A DNA stretch of 64,000 bases. Source: Cordylochernes scorpioides (taxonomy: Eukaryota; Arthropoda; Arachnida; Pseudoscorpiones; Chernetidae). The notes below the pieces were generated by a model, which was given only the letters and a program-made list of their open reading frames with translations, did not search any database and had not been told where the DNA came from. This document shows positions 11,218-23,290 of the stretch, piece after piece. A program made the position numbers and the translations under genes. Where the stretch lies: positions 39,035,063 through 39,099,062 of the forward strand of contig CP092874.1 of NCBI GenBank assembly GCA_030710605.1. Direction: 5' to 3'. How positions within the stretch are numbered: position 1 is the stretch's first letter; the number at the start of each line of letters is the position of its first letter.

Positions 11218-11895
11218 GAGTTTTCCAGTACCTCTCTGCACCTTGGGAGACCTTTAAGAGTTCTCACAGAGTACAGGCAGTCGTGGTCGAGGCAGAGTGG
11301 AAAGCTTGGGAATGTCCACACAAAAAAACGAAGACACAGTTGCACTAGGAAAGTTCCGTAAACAGATAAAAGTTGAGCTAGGAGCGAAATATGGAGATAA
11401 AAGCGTTCTTACTGGTCTACATGGTGGATGAGGTGGACCTTGGTGACAACCGACGAGGGCTTGCGCTTATGGTGAAGTGACTATCTTTTTGGCTAGGACG
11501 GAGGCTTTTTATATCTTTTCCGAGAAAGGAAGTATTGCATTTCAGCAGATGCGACAAGAGCGTGGATCGTCTGGCAAAATTCTAAACTGGCGCCATCCTG
11601 ACAGTTTCCTTTCTATCTTCAGATGTTGTTGAACCTCCATCTATCTCGATTTTAGACGTTTTTGACTTCTGTATCTTGCTTCAGCTCAACTCTTAATCTA
11701 TTACAGAGTTTTATTTATTTATCCTCAGTTTGTACAAAGTACAATATATATGATTATGTAAACACACATGTTAATCATGCGTATAATCATTTACAGATGT
11801 GTTACTATTATACAATATGAAAATCGTGTTATAAGTTATATACAATATGAGGTTGTTGGTTTAAATTACCATATATGTAAATTTAAAATGATTTT
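11218..11895 (-). mobile_element. LTR-like dispersed repeat, minus copy (partner at 27785-28407)
   Basis: The reverse complement of this block matches 27785-28407 over two long stretches: the ACCAACAACC...TAATAGATT...AGAGTTGA part and the ACTTTCC...GGTACTGGAAAACTC part. The stretch between carries a TATA-like TATAAAAAGCCTCC on the minus strand. Non-coding, promoter-bearing and dispersed, it fits an LTR, but the ends were not fixed. Confidence 0.55.
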
Positions 11896-11904
11896 TTAAA
11901 GTTA

Positions 11905-12120
11905 AAAGTGCAGTCGTTAAGAATATAATTAAAAAAAAAAAGAAATTTAATCTCAAGAAGTTTATTTTGTGAATTCTTGAGCAAAAGAATACATTAAATT
12001 TAAAGTAAATATAGAATTTAGCAATTAATCCTATATTACAATTTACATATTTATAAAAATTATATCTAACTTAACCTAACCTACTCTAAAAAACAAAAAC
12101 AATTAATTTATATATTTAAA
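11905..12120 (+). repeat. Dispersed repeat with GTGCAGTCG motif, diverged copy
   Basis: AAAAGTGCAGTCGTTAAG...TTAATCCTATATTACA matches, with divergence, the repeats at 31100-31448, 31645-31995 and 35595-35990. Non-coding. Confidence 0.5.
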
Positions 12121-13209
12121 GTGGCGCCATCTGGTGGCCAAAGAATAACAGAGTTATTTTAGAAAGATGATTAAAATAAAATAATATTTACAAAGATTTA
12201 TATTTATGACATTTCTATAAATTTTTAAAAATTATATAACATATATATATATATATATATATATAATGTATAATATGAGGTTTGTAGTTATAATTGTTAA
12301 TAGAAAAGGGAAATTGAAAATTTTATTATTTGGTATTTCGATTTCCATTTTAATTTCAATGACGATTTTTAAAAATGCGAGTTTCTTCATAGGTATTTTT
12401 GTATTTTAAAATATGTATAATCATATAAAAATTTTGTTAACAATCATCCAATATCGAATTTAAAAGGCGCGAAAATATTTTAAGAGGAAATAAATATATC
12501 AAAGATATTTTAAAAACAAATAAATGCAACTTACAATAATACAATAAATATAACGCGCAAAAACAAAAAGTTATATATAATAAATAGTTTAATATATCTG
12601 ATAAAAATTACCATCATTAATATAGAGGGAAAAGTTTAATAAAATAATAAAAACAATAGGGGGGGGGATCTGAAGAAAAACGCTTTTCATTCCACGTAAG
12701 GCTAATCTTTGCTCGGCTGGCTTTTTAAACGTGTCACGTGATTGCTTGGTGGCCAATGGGAGGGCGCAAAGAATGCAATTACATCCTGGTTGCCTTGGAA
12801 ACGGTTGAGAAGAAATTCCAAATGAGTTTGGAGTTATGGATGAGAAAGGTCATTACAATTGACACCTTTGGGTCATTATTCTACGGGAATTTGTTAAGTA
12901 CAAATCCTATTATATTTTATTTACCTATATTATATATAAAATATATAGGATTTTTTAGAGAGAAAGAAGTCATTAGGTGCCATTATTAAGTATAATAGAG
13001 CATTTTTCTCTTGGATTAATTGATACACAAATAGCTAGATGTTATTTTACGTTTTACATTGGGAGGTATGCATAATATTAGAACTTATATATTCAATAAA
13101 AATATAAATTTAATTTTGGCTTATAAAATGAGCAATGATTTTTAAAATTTTTATTAAATTAAACACACATCTTTTCAATTATGATTTTGAAATAGAAAAA
13201 ATATCGGGG

Positions 13210-13242
<33 letters not shown>

Positions 13243-14599
13243 TTAAATATTTTCATCTATAAATTTATAATGAAAGATTATTTTAAACGAAATTAAAAAA
13301 TAAACCTTTTGTGTGAGATATATTTTTTTCTTAAATTTTGTAGGTATATTTAAAAAATTCATTACCCATTTTTGTATATATATATTTTTTAAATTGATAT
13401 CATGATGGCTGCTAATATAAATCAATTCGCATTTTTTGAGAGAAAAATAAATATTAAAATTTGACCAAGAGTTAAGACTCGCAGATTACTCTTGCAATAA
13501 TATCCAATTCCCATGAGGCTAATCTATTAATTGAAGTCTACCCCTTCCCCCTCTATATAGCAAGAGAGTTTAAGACATAAAACTTTGGTCAAAATTTTAA
13601 TCTGGATTTATGGCCCGCCTCAGGTACTGTTTACCACGCATAAAATGTTAGGCTTAGCATAATTAGCAGACGACTCGGCCCAAACTGGTGATGAATCGCG
13701 TACAAATGAGCTGGTCATTCATCAACCATACTGGAAATTAAATTGCTAATTATGGCCTCATACTTAACACTGAATATTTAAACATTGTTTATGAAATATA
13801 TATCCGTTATATAATTTATATATTGTTATTTTGAGCTGCAATATTTCCTATAGTTACAGTGTTTACTAAGGCTTAACAATTAACACATATAATAAATAAG
13901 TGTTACAATTTCTTCAAAAATCAGAATTTATATATTTTCTAAGATATTTTGAATATTGTTATATCATTTGTATTGCGTTTTTTAATTATCGTTTAGTTGT
14001 TAATGTGTGGTTATAAAATGATTTGAAATTTATTTTCATTTTATAAATATTGAGAGAAGATAAAAGTTAAAATGACAAAGCAATTGTATTATTATTTGAA
14101 AAGTCAACAACTGCCTATTATTTACATAAATAAGAAGATATGCAACAAAAAAAATGATTATGCTAATACAACAACGAGTAAATTAAATTTTCCAACCTAA
14201 AATATTTTTATAAACAATATAATTAAGTGTTCAACTAAAAGAGGCAATATTTATTATTGTGTTGTATAGTTAGATATTAGATTGTTTTGCGAACTGTTTA
14301 TAGTTACCTTTTGTAAAGAGACAAAACTAAAACTACTAACTTTGTATAACCTTGACTCCTGGAGAAACCAAACTAGTCTTACGTATAATATCTATAATTG
14401 GATAATTTCAATTTTAGAATGTAAACAAAGATGATGATAATATACAAATTCTAAACACAATCATTGATATAATATTATTATATCATTTTAATGGTTTAAA
14501 AGTAAAATATACGTATAAATACATAAATTAACTATTTAGATAGTTTAACATGATTTTTTAAATTTATATTATTTATAATGTTGCACTGTTATTATATAG
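12121..14599. other. AT-rich stretch without a recognised gene
   Basis: Contains (AT)n at 12241-12265 and 13209-13234 and a G run at 12660-12667. The short minus-strand and plus-strand frames here have AT-driven composition and no recognisable domain. Confidence 0.5.
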
Positions 14600-15465
14600 A
14601 TTTTTAACTTTAATTAGACATTTTAAATTTATATTTAGACATTTTTCATATTTTAATTTAGACAAATGGACTTTTCTATATATTCCTTTTATTTAGGAGC
14701 ATTTTAAACAATTAAAAATATTGAATATAGATTTTAATATAAGAAGGAAGGGCTTGAAATGTAACTAGTGATAATTGACATTATTTTTAAATCAAATGAC
14801 TTATCAATAAACAATTTCGCATCTTCTTTTCTTTTTCGCTTAGTTTCATATGATATTATGTTGATCAACTCAATAGAAAAAAACCTCAATAGATGACTTT
14901 TTCAGAATTATTTTAAAATATTTTTTTTGCATTGATTATAGTTGTTTGCGATACTTCTAGATTTAAAATATTTTTCAATTCATCTCTTAATTTTTTAAAA
15001 GGTTATACTAGAATTATTTTGTATATACTTTTCAAATAAAATCTAAATCGCTTAATGAAATTTTTTTCTGCCTAAATCCTCCTTTCTTTATTAATTTTAA
15101 TTAATCTTCTTTTTTATAATTCTGCATAGCAGAACTATAATTGATATTCAATAACTTAGAAGCTTTTGCATAGTTTCGTCTTGTAAGAATACCAACTTGA
15201 TTAAAGTTTCCTGTTTTCTTTTTAATATTGCTTGATACGAGCCTCTATTCATTTTAAAATTAGTAGAAATAAGACGTTAATATTTTAATATTATATTTAG
15301 TTGTGCTTTAAAGTGTCTTAAATAAATATTATATAATAAAAGTCCATGTGTCTAAATTAAAATGAAAAATGTCTAAATTAAAATGAAAAATGTCTGAATT
15401 GAAATGAAAAAATGTCTAAATATAAATTTAAAATGTCTAATTAGAAGTTAAAAACCTATATATGA
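14600..15465. mobile_element. Decayed DNA element, left member of a large inverted pair
   Basis: Its ends carry repeated AATTTAGACATTTT-type blocks (TTAATTAGACATTTTAAATT and the complement at 15440). The interior at about 14870-15270 is the reverse complement of 16020-16460. On its minus strand the interior reads, through many breaks, like a helix-turn-helix transposase start (SYQAISKEN...TLIKLV), as seen better in the right member. Confidence 0.6.
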
Positions 15466-15854
15466 GTTTTGAAATTTTAAGACAACATTTTGCACTTTAA
15501 TAATAACTATTTCATTTTTAAGCAAAATTTTCGATTTTATTTGAAACTTTAGCAGAAATACGATTATTTTTGAAATTTTGAATAGAAACCTATTTATTTT
15601 AAATAAATAGATTTATTCTCAAACTATATTATTGTTACCGTCATTTTATATTTTAATAAACACATTTTTGAATTTTATAAGGACATATTTTATTTTTGTG
15701 CGTATGTTAAAGGCCTTGGACTCTTAAGAAAAACGTTTACAAGCTTAATAACGATATTTTATAGTAAAATTGCAACATTTTGCTGTTTTTTATATAAATT
15801 ATAGAGGTTATTTAAAGAATTTTAAATAGAATTTCGAAGTTGAACAACAATATA
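15466..15854. other. Spacer between the inverted pair
   Basis: AT-rich, no coding frame. It contains short inverted blocks of the ATTTTGCACTTTAATAA type. Confidence 0.4.
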
Positions 15855-16735
15855 TAGGTTTTTAACTTTTAAATAGACATTTTTCATTTCAATTTAGACG
15901 CTTTAATTTTTATTTAGGTATTTTCAATTTTAATTTAGACACATGGACTATATAATCTTTGTTTAAGAAACTTTAAAACACAACTATGACAACACTAAAT
16001 ATAATAGTAAAATATTATAGTCTTATTTCTACTAATTTTAAAATTAATAGAGCCTCGTATCAAGCAATATCAAAAGAAAATAAGCAAACTTTAATCAAAT
16101 TGGTATGCTCACAAGACGAAACTATGCAAAAGTTCTAAGTAATTGAACATCAATTATAGTTCTGCTATGCAAAATTATAAAAAGGAAGGCTAATTAAAAT
16201 TAATAAAGAAAGGAGGATTTAGACAAATAAATTCATTAAGCGATTTAGATTTTATTTTGAAAAGTATATACAAAATAATTCTAGTATACCTTTAAAAAAA
16301 TCAAGAGATGAACCGAAAAATATTTTAATTCTGGAAGTGTCGCAAACAATAATCAATGCAATAAAGGAGTTTAAAATAACTCCTAAAAAGTCATCTATTG
16401 AGTTGATCAAGATAAATTCAGATGAAACTAAGCGAAAAAGAAAAGATGCGGATTTTTTTTGTTAATAATTCACCTGATTAAAAAATGATGTCAAACATCG
16501 CTATTTCCATTTCAAAAAAGTCCTTCTTTCTTATAATAAAACCTTTTTAGTTGTTTTAAAGGGCTATTAAAAAAGGAATATATAGAAAAGTCCATGTGTC
16601 TAAATTAAAGTGAAAAATGTCTGAATTGAAATGAGAAATGTCTAAATTAAAATTGAAAATGTCTAAATAAAAAAGAAAAATATCTAAATATAAATTTAAA
16701 ATGTCTAATTAAGAGTTAAAAACCTATTTATCAAA
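15855..16735. mobile_element. Decayed DNA element, right member of a large inverted pair
   Basis: This is the reverse-complement partner of 14600-15465. The plus strand around 16050-16480 gives broken pieces of a Lys-rich protein, SYQAISKENKQTLIKLV then NINYSSAMQNYKK, resembling an IS630/Tc1-type HTH. The family assignment is tentative. Terminal blocks AATGTCTAAATTAAAATG are repeated several times at the ends. Confidence 0.6.
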
Positions 16736-17962
16736 GTATATAATATCAAAGTTTCAAGGTTTTTAAAATTACATTTTATGTTAAAAAACAACATTTAAGA
16801 AATAAAATCATTACATTGATTAGCAATATTTTGAGGTTTAAAAAATAACATTTTCGATTTTAATTGAATTTTTTTAACACCCCTTCCTTTTAAATAACTT
16901 ATTTTTGTCAATTTTATTTAGTAAAATTATTTTTTTGCACTTAACGTTTTAATACGATTTTAGTTGCAATCATTTGTTGTAATTGTGAAATATAATAAAA
17001 TGGATTTTTTAAAATTTGTTTTAAAATTCGGAGGTTTAAGTATGAAATTTAAATAAAAATTGAAAATATGTTTGTTATTTAACTCAAATTGTTGGTATAT
17101 AATTGCTAGATGTTATTTCTAAATATTAAAATATAGTATATTACATTAAATTAGCGTATTTTGACTTTGAAAAATACACTATGTTTATGTTGCACATAGT
17201 TTTCGACCTTAAATAAAATAAATTCTATTTGTTATTATCTGTATTTATACATCTACATATTAAAATATAATTAGAATTCGTGAAAATATTTTGATTTTGA
17301 AATTTTATGAATAAGATTTGTTATTTCGCATTATAAAAATGAAAAATTAAAATGTGAAATATAACATTTTAAACAAATATTCTCCTATAACTCAACACTT
17401 TATAAAAATAATAATTATATAAAATCTTTATAATCATTATCTTTATTTTTTTTTTTCTTTTAAAACAATTTCGCAAATATTATTGTAGAATTAATCCGAC
17501 AACATTGTCTAAAAATAACGCCATTTTATTTCCTCTAATTTTCGTCTGTTCAATAAAAACACGAGAAGCCTTTTACAATTAAATTATTTGAAATGTAAGA
17601 CAAGCAACTTTTATTTATTCCTAATTACATTTATAGTAAAAATTTTAACTAATATTTATCTTTGGAAATTTAATTTGGCACCTTCTGTTTTTAAATTCGT
17701 TTGGTGTCTATAAAAATAAATTTGGTTTAAATAAATTTAAAAGAATTTTATTAAATTTGAGTATACAGACGACTTTTTTGTTATTTTTTGTTGTTAACTT
17801 TAATTTTCTAATTGACATTAACATGCAGGATTCTGTTATCGTTTGTTTTTTAAATTTAAACAAAAAATATATTAGGTTTGTTTTCAAATATTTATCTATG
17901 AAGATATATTTTATAATTATTTGTCTCTTTAATCCGCTTTATAAATAAGAACAAATAAATAA
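16736..17962. other. AT-rich stretch without a recognised gene
   Basis: No frame with protein-like composition and no RNA gene. The region is diffuse low-complexity sequence. Confidence 0.5.
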
Positions 17963-18028
17963 ATATATTTAGATAATAAAAAGGCAAATATTTTCAATCC
18001 AATATATGCCTTTTTATTATCTAAAGAT
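17963..18028. repeat. Near-perfect 28-bp-arm palindrome
   Basis: ATTTAGATAATAAAAAGGCA is mirrored by TGCCTTTTTATTATCTAAA after the short spacer TTCAATCC. The right arm is the end shared by the repeats at 23966, 33000, 35363 and 63798 (CCAATATATGCCTTTTT). Confidence 0.75.
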
Positions 18029-18206
18029 TTAAATATGGATTTCTCTATATTCAAAATAAATATATATATGTAAACATTTTTGCACGATCAGGAAATGCCT
18101 TTTTTTCTTAATTTATATACCTGATCCAAGTACAAATTCACTTTTGTGCTATTTTTCATATGTAAAAATTTAATCAAAAAGTAAATAAAAAGATCAGGTG
18201 TTGATA

Positions 18207-18698
18207 TCTCTATATATATAAAAATGAATGTTTGTATGTTTGTTTGTATATATGTCCGGTATACAAATTCGCAGTAGTTCACTAATTCAAACCAAAATTT
18301 CCATACATAAGTAAAATAATATGGGGAAGAGACGATAGGCTATTTTAAAAAATATATAAATCAATTATTAAAACTATATATTTTTAGTCAGAAAATGATT
18401 ATGACGATATTGCTGTATCATGTTTGATTATCATATACAAAATTATATCGGGAAAAATTCCAAAAAGCAGAGACCACGGGTGAAACCAGTTCATTTTTTG
18501 TACGCAGGAACAAAATTCTAACAGAAAAACATTCATTCGAGCAGAAAATAAAAGCCAGATCATCTTTCTATAAAAATATCGCTTCTCAGACACAAAGTTT
18601 GGAGCGGGACGTTTCACAAGAGTGACATCCACGGCGCCAATTTATAATTGTAACGAATAGTATTTGAATAAAAACATTTAACCGGGTCATTCGGCTAG
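18207..18698 (+). mobile_element. Non-autonomous Helitron-like element 1
   Basis: It starts A|TCTCTATATATATAAAAATG and ends GGTCATTCGGCTAG|T. A 5' TC and 3' CTAG end with insertion between A and T are Helitron hallmarks. The usual 3' hairpin is reduced here: the related end at 36756 keeps a GGGC-GTT-GCCC stem that this copy has lost. No Rep/helicase frame. It is followed directly by Helitron-like element 2. Confidence 0.75.
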
Positions 18699-19047
18699 TC
18701 TATATATATAAAAATGAATGTTTGTATGTTTGTTTGTATGTCCGGTATACAAATTCACAGTAGTTCACTAATTCAAACCAAAATTTCCATACATAGGTAA
18801 AAAATACGGGGAAGACGATAGGCTATTTAAAAATATATATAAATCAATTATTAAAACTATATATTCACATTTTTCTACTTAGCTCACGAACAGCGCCCTC
18901 TATCAACGATTAAATTATGCTGATGCAAACAAATAGATAATGCTAATAACAAACAATTATTTTAAAAAAATATTATCTAAATATATATCACTCAGGTAGA
19001 TATGCACACGGGTCAATCCCGGGGCGAAGCCCGGGTCACCCGTCTAG
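18699..19047 (+). mobile_element. Non-autonomous Helitron-like element 2
   Basis: Begins TCTATATATATAAAAATGAA, sharing the first ~170 bp with element 1 (GTATGTTTGTTTG, CCGGTATACAAATTC, CACTAATTCAAACC). It ends in a GC-rich hairpin GGGGC-GAA-GCCC followed by GGGTCACCCGTCTAG|T. The shared 5' end, the different 3' part and the exact head-to-tail junction suggest serial insertion or a read-through derivative. Confidence 0.85.
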
Positions 19048-19050
19048 TTA

Positions 19051-19590
19051 AAAAAAAAGCATATATTGACCGCTCACGTGAGCATTTTTAGATGGCAGAG
19101 CGCCATCTAGTAGAACAAAAATAAACTAAACGTTGATTTAACTTGTTTCCTTAAATTTGGCCAACCCAATATTTTAATAAATCAAGAAAAGCAAATCATG
19201 GTCCTCGGACCTCTTTCCTCTCCGATCTTCTCCTCAGTAAACCACACCACATATACAAATATATATTTTATATAATGTAAAAAAATAACAATAAACTTCA
19301 CATGTTCAGCGTATTTACGCAAGTTTAGCCTTAAATACTCATTTCTTTATTTCTCAAGAAGCCTCTGGGACCAAAACATTTTTGGTCGTAGAGGTACAGT
19401 CGGCACCAAGTTAACAAGGGTCAACAGCCCGAAACGCGTTCGTGGTTGGTTTTTCTTGATTTATCAAGAAAATGGGTTGGCCATGTATCAGCGAACAGGC
19501 TAAATCAACTGTTAGTTGATTTTTGTTCCACTAGATGGCGCTCTGACATCTAAAAAGCACATATGCTCATGGTCAGGATATGCCTTTTTT
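19051..19590. mobile_element. Long-TIR element family R1, full copy
   Basis: The left end AGCATATATTGACCGCTCAC and the right end GGTCAGGATATGCC are parts of inverted arms about 150 bp long, which include TAGATGGCAGAGCGCCATCT and a TGGCC(A)ACCCAAT block. The interior holds CGTATTTACGCAAGTTTAGCC and the CAACAGCCCGAAACGCG motif. Partial or shorter copies lie at 28678, 35043, 45665 and 59005. Non-coding. Confidence 0.75.
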
Positions 19591-20212
19591 GAAGATAATA
19601 TATTTTGCAATTTTAAATTTGGTCTTAATATGTTTTTATAATTATACATTTCTTTGGCAATGCCCTCACAAAAGTATCTACAGCTCTAGTTCATACTACG
19701 GATTTATTTTTATGGACCCTCCCAAAATCCTATCCTACAGCCTTAAAGTGGCGGGAGGGTGTAAACGGGTAGCACAGGACGTCGGGAGTTTAAATCCTGG
19801 TAGGGCCACCCTGTGCTACACACCCGGCTAATATAGGAAGGTATCAATTGGTAGCGTCTGTTCTCCATAGGAGCGGCTACACTCCATGTCAGGAGACCAA
19901 AATAAGCAAAGTCACACTGAGTGGTACTTACAGGTCTTCAGACCAACAGCACCCCTCTTTCTTACTCCATAATGTCTACATCTGTCTCAGTTTATGCTGC
20001 ATTGTCTGTCGCGCAGAAAAATCAGGGACGCCCTCAGAGCTTAGGTAGAGGGCTAAGTTCGAAAAATAATTGAGGAATAAGCAACAACAATATTTTTTAT
20101 GGAAGACCAGCTGCTCATTTTGCCACAAGCGGTTGCGCCTATTTTCTCCTTTTGAGATATACAAATTCTCTTCTATAGTCTATTCCAGACCATTAAGGCC
20201 ACCTGGAAGTCT
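19591..20212. other. No gene recognised
   Basis: Contains a GC-richer block at 19735-19830 with an internal inverted match (GTAGCACAGG / CCTGTGCTAC). No credible coding frame or mature tRNA. Confidence 0.4.
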
Positions 20213-20214
20213 TA

Positions 20215-21503
20215 TACCAGGTCTATTAGTATGAAACGCGAAAATTTTCAGTGAATTCAAAAGTTCACCAATTCCATACAACAAAAGATTTTTTATTCAA
20301 AGTAACTGCCCTGATTAGCTATACACTCGGACCACTTTTCAGGCAATTTTCGAATTCCTTGTCTGAAAATTTCTATTCCTTTTGAGTCGAACCAGTCAAC
20401 AAGTCATTTTCGGAGTATGTCTGAGTTCGAAAATTCCTGTTTTTTTAGGGCGTGTTCTAAAGATGTGAAAAGGTGGTAGTCCGACGGCGCTAAGTCTGGT
20501 GAGTACGGCGGGTGGGTTAGAGTTCCCAGCCCAAGTCTTTTATGGTGTTTTTGACCACCGTAGCGTTGTGGGCTGGAGCGTTGTCATGCTGCAGTATCAG
20601 GTTGTTGTGCTTTTCAAGCCATTCCGGTCTTTTTTTCATTCAACGCCTCTCTCAAACTGTGCATTTGTTGTTCGTAGCGACTAGTATTGACCATTTTGCC
20701 AGGTTTCAGGAGCTCGAAATATACTACGCCGGTCTGGTCCCACCATATGCAAAGCATTGCATTTTTTCCGAAGCGATTGGGCCTAGGCGTCTGTTTTGGA
20801 AATTGGTCGGGCAGGCCCCACGACTTTTGGCGCGTAGGATTGCTGAAGTGGATCCATTTCTCACCAGATATTACGATTCGGTGCAAAAATGACTTCTTTT
20901 CATGCCTGGCGAGCATCCCTTCGCAGGTTACCAGACGCCGTTATTGCTGCCTTTCGCTCAACTCGTGTGGGACCCATCTGGAAAGCTTTTGGGTCATTCC
21001 GAGGCTGTTTAAACGTAGTGAAACAGCACCTTGAGACACCTGGAGCTGTTTTGCGAGTTTCTCCTGCATTTGGGTACTGTCCTCAGCCAACAAAGCTTGC
21101 AGTTCAGCGTCCTCGAACTTTTGGGGCGGTTTTCCATGTGGTTCATTATCAAGTTCAAAATCGCCACTTTGGAATTTTTTAAACCACCTGAAACACTGCG
21201 ATTTGCTCAGAGCGTGGCACCGTGAACCTTCTCGAGCATTCGGTGGGCTTCAGTGGCACTTTTCTTCCAGTTGAAGGCGAACAACGAAACTTCCCGCAAA
21301 TGGGCACTTTTTGGCTCGGAAATAGCCATTTTCCACGGGCTCCAGAAATTTTTTCCGATTTGAATTTTTCTAAAACGGCACGCATGCTGATGCCACGTGA
21401 GTCAAATAACAAAACGCCTACAACAGCGCCACCGTCGGCTCAAATAAAGTTGCACAGCGGCCTCTGGCGCCCATTTTCGCGTTTCATACTAATAGACCTG
21501 GTA
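20215..21503 (-). mobile_element. Full-length mariner element, TIRs intact, TA target duplication
   Basis: Both ends carry the same TIR, TACCAGGTCTATTAGTATGA continuing AACGCGAAAAT, in opposite orientation, flanked by TA at 20213-20214 and 21504-21505. At 1289 bp it is the usual size for mariner. Its transposase gene lies on the minus strand. A second, closely similar element lies at 24994-26274 in the opposite orientation. Confidence 0.95.
20293..21329 (-). pseudogene. mariner transposase, frameshifted, first catalytic Asp changed
   Basis: From Met at 21329 to a stop at 20293, about 345 codons, the mariner norm. Frames show the HTH part, WVPHEL-type linker, CIWWDQTGVVYFELL (about 20740), and HPPYSPDLAPSDYH (about 20500). 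The first catalytic motif reads ISGEKWIHF where the sister copy has TSDEKWIHF, so the Asp is Gly. The third Asp is kept, but indels before HPPYSPD and elsewhere break the frame. Inactive by these changes. Confidence 0.9.
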
Positions 21504-21505
21504 TA

Positions 21506-21884
21506 TTTGTAGACTTGCTTTGTAAGCTGGATTGAGAGAGTGTACAAAATTTCATACTTCTAGTTGTCTAGAAAAGTATATAAAAACTTGATCATAAAAC
21601 CTGAAAGGAAATAGTCCAGTCCCCACCATTCGGACCTCTGTACGCTATGAAAATAAAATTTTATTTAAAAATAAATATTAATACGAGTCAATCGAGAATG
21701 TTTTTTACAATAAATATGTTAGGTATATATATGTATAGATTAGTTTTTATTTTAAAAATATTTTGATAGTTATGCGTGAATACTTCATAAATATTTTTTA
21801 TAAATGCTGATTAAATTATCATTATATTAAAAAAATTAAATTTAAATTAAATTAAACGTAATTTATACTTTTTTTTCTAAAAGA
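21506..21884. other. No gene recognised
   Basis: AT-rich spacer between the mariner and the inverted repeat that starts near 21885. Confidence 0.5.
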
Positions 21885-23290
21885 AATCTATATATAGTTT
21901 TGTTGAACTTTTAAAAGACAACATTTTCATTTCTAAATGGTATTTTTCGATTTTTACAAATATTTCAAAATTTTTACTATTGATATTTTAAAGTTTTCAT
22001 CGAAATATTTTCATTTTAATTAAAATTGGTCTATTTTTAAACATTTTATATCCGTTTTAATGAAGCATCTTAAATAAAGGATTTGAAATTTTCTTAAGTT
22101 AACCACTGTTTAATATGGAGTTAAATTGTTCCTACTAGTATATTTCCGCTACAAGTTGCTTTCCAGCTTAAATTTTAGTTGTTTTGATAACTGTTGTTTT
22201 AAATATATTTTTAGGTAATGAAAATATCGCACAAGTTAGAATTTTGGTTTAGGTATTTCTCCATCGCTTTTATGACCCTAATTAATGTTCTAGTTAATAT
22301 AATATTGCCACGTGGAAAATTAGGGAAGACAAACTTCGGGATGAGACAACAATTTATTTCAGGGAAGAACAAACTACGAGTGATAAACAAAAGATAAGCA
22401 AAAGAGGGAAGTGTACAGAGTAGCAAAATATAAAGATAAAAATAATACTCTGCTAATAAAATAATGAATACTTTGTTGCAATATCGTTTAAATTTGAATA
22501 TAATTCTTAGTTTTCAATGGGAATATTAGTTCCTATTCCTAAATAAATAACGACCCACTCGAGGAAAGTGCTAACTTTGTGATATTTACTTTGAACCTAT
22601 TGGAATAATGGTACAAACCATTGAAACAATTAGAAGGACTTCAAATACTCAATAGAAATCAACAAACAGCTTTAGCAAGATTAAGAAGTGGCCATATAAA
22701 AACCTTAAAATTTCAAAATGGACAAAAAATCTTCAATAACTGCTTGAAATGCAATAGTGCGAAGGCTTCTTCGGAACATATCATGCTCAGAACTGACAAT
22801 AGAAGACCTATTTTCAAGGCCTATAACTACCATCGCAAAATTGAAAAGGAGTGGACTTCAAGAATTGGTTTAACCATGGTTTAACCTATTTAAAACACAG
22901 TTAGGAAAATAGCTAAAGGTTAAACTGGTAAGCAGCTTGTAGCGGAAATATAGGTAAAATTTAACGCCATATTAAACAGTATTTTGCTTAAAAATTATCT
23001 AAAATGCTTTATTTCTAATACTTGATTAAAACAGATATGAAAATGTCTAAAAAATAGACCAATTTCGGTTAAAATAAAAGTATTATGATAAAATTAAAAA
23101 TATCTTTAATAAAATTGTAAAAAAAAATAAAAATCGAAAAACATTTTTAAAATCGAGAATACCGTTTCAAATAAAAATGTTGTTATTAAAGTGTAAAATG
23201 TTGCCTTATAAATGAAAAATTTGTTATTGAAGTGTAAAATGTTGTCTTAAAATTGCAAAACCTATATTTGAATTTTACATAAACAAAAAA
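21885..23290. repeat. Inverted repeat with ~300-400-bp arms enclosing a LINE fragment
   Basis: The left arm at about 21885-22190 (CTATATATAGTTTTGTTGAA...TATTTCCGCTACAAGTTGC) is mirrored at about 22940-23290 (GCAGCTTGTAGCGGAAATAT...AAACCTATATTTG). The arms are diverged but match over several blocks, including AATTGGTCTATTTTT / AAAAAATAGACCAATT. The central ~750 bp holds LINE coding sequence at 22621-22884. Confidence 0.6.
22621..22884 (+). pseudogene. LINE ORF2 C-terminal fragment (after RNase H)
   Basis: An 87-codon frame whose middle part aligns by eye with the C-terminal region of the LINE at 38287-40552. ILNRNQQTALARLRSGHIKT here matches IRNRQHQTTLTRFRTGHLKP there, followed by a knuckle-like NCLKCNS...SEHIML where the intact copy has TCPKCSL...PEHILAC. 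The last Cys is not kept. Upstream RT and RNase H parts are absent. It sits inside the inverted repeat at 21885-23290. Confidence 0.75.

Noticed and set aside
19735..19830. Possible tRNA-derived SINE head
   Set aside because: GAGTTTAAATCCTGG is B-box-like, but no A box or cloverleaf fits, and no second copy is in the window.
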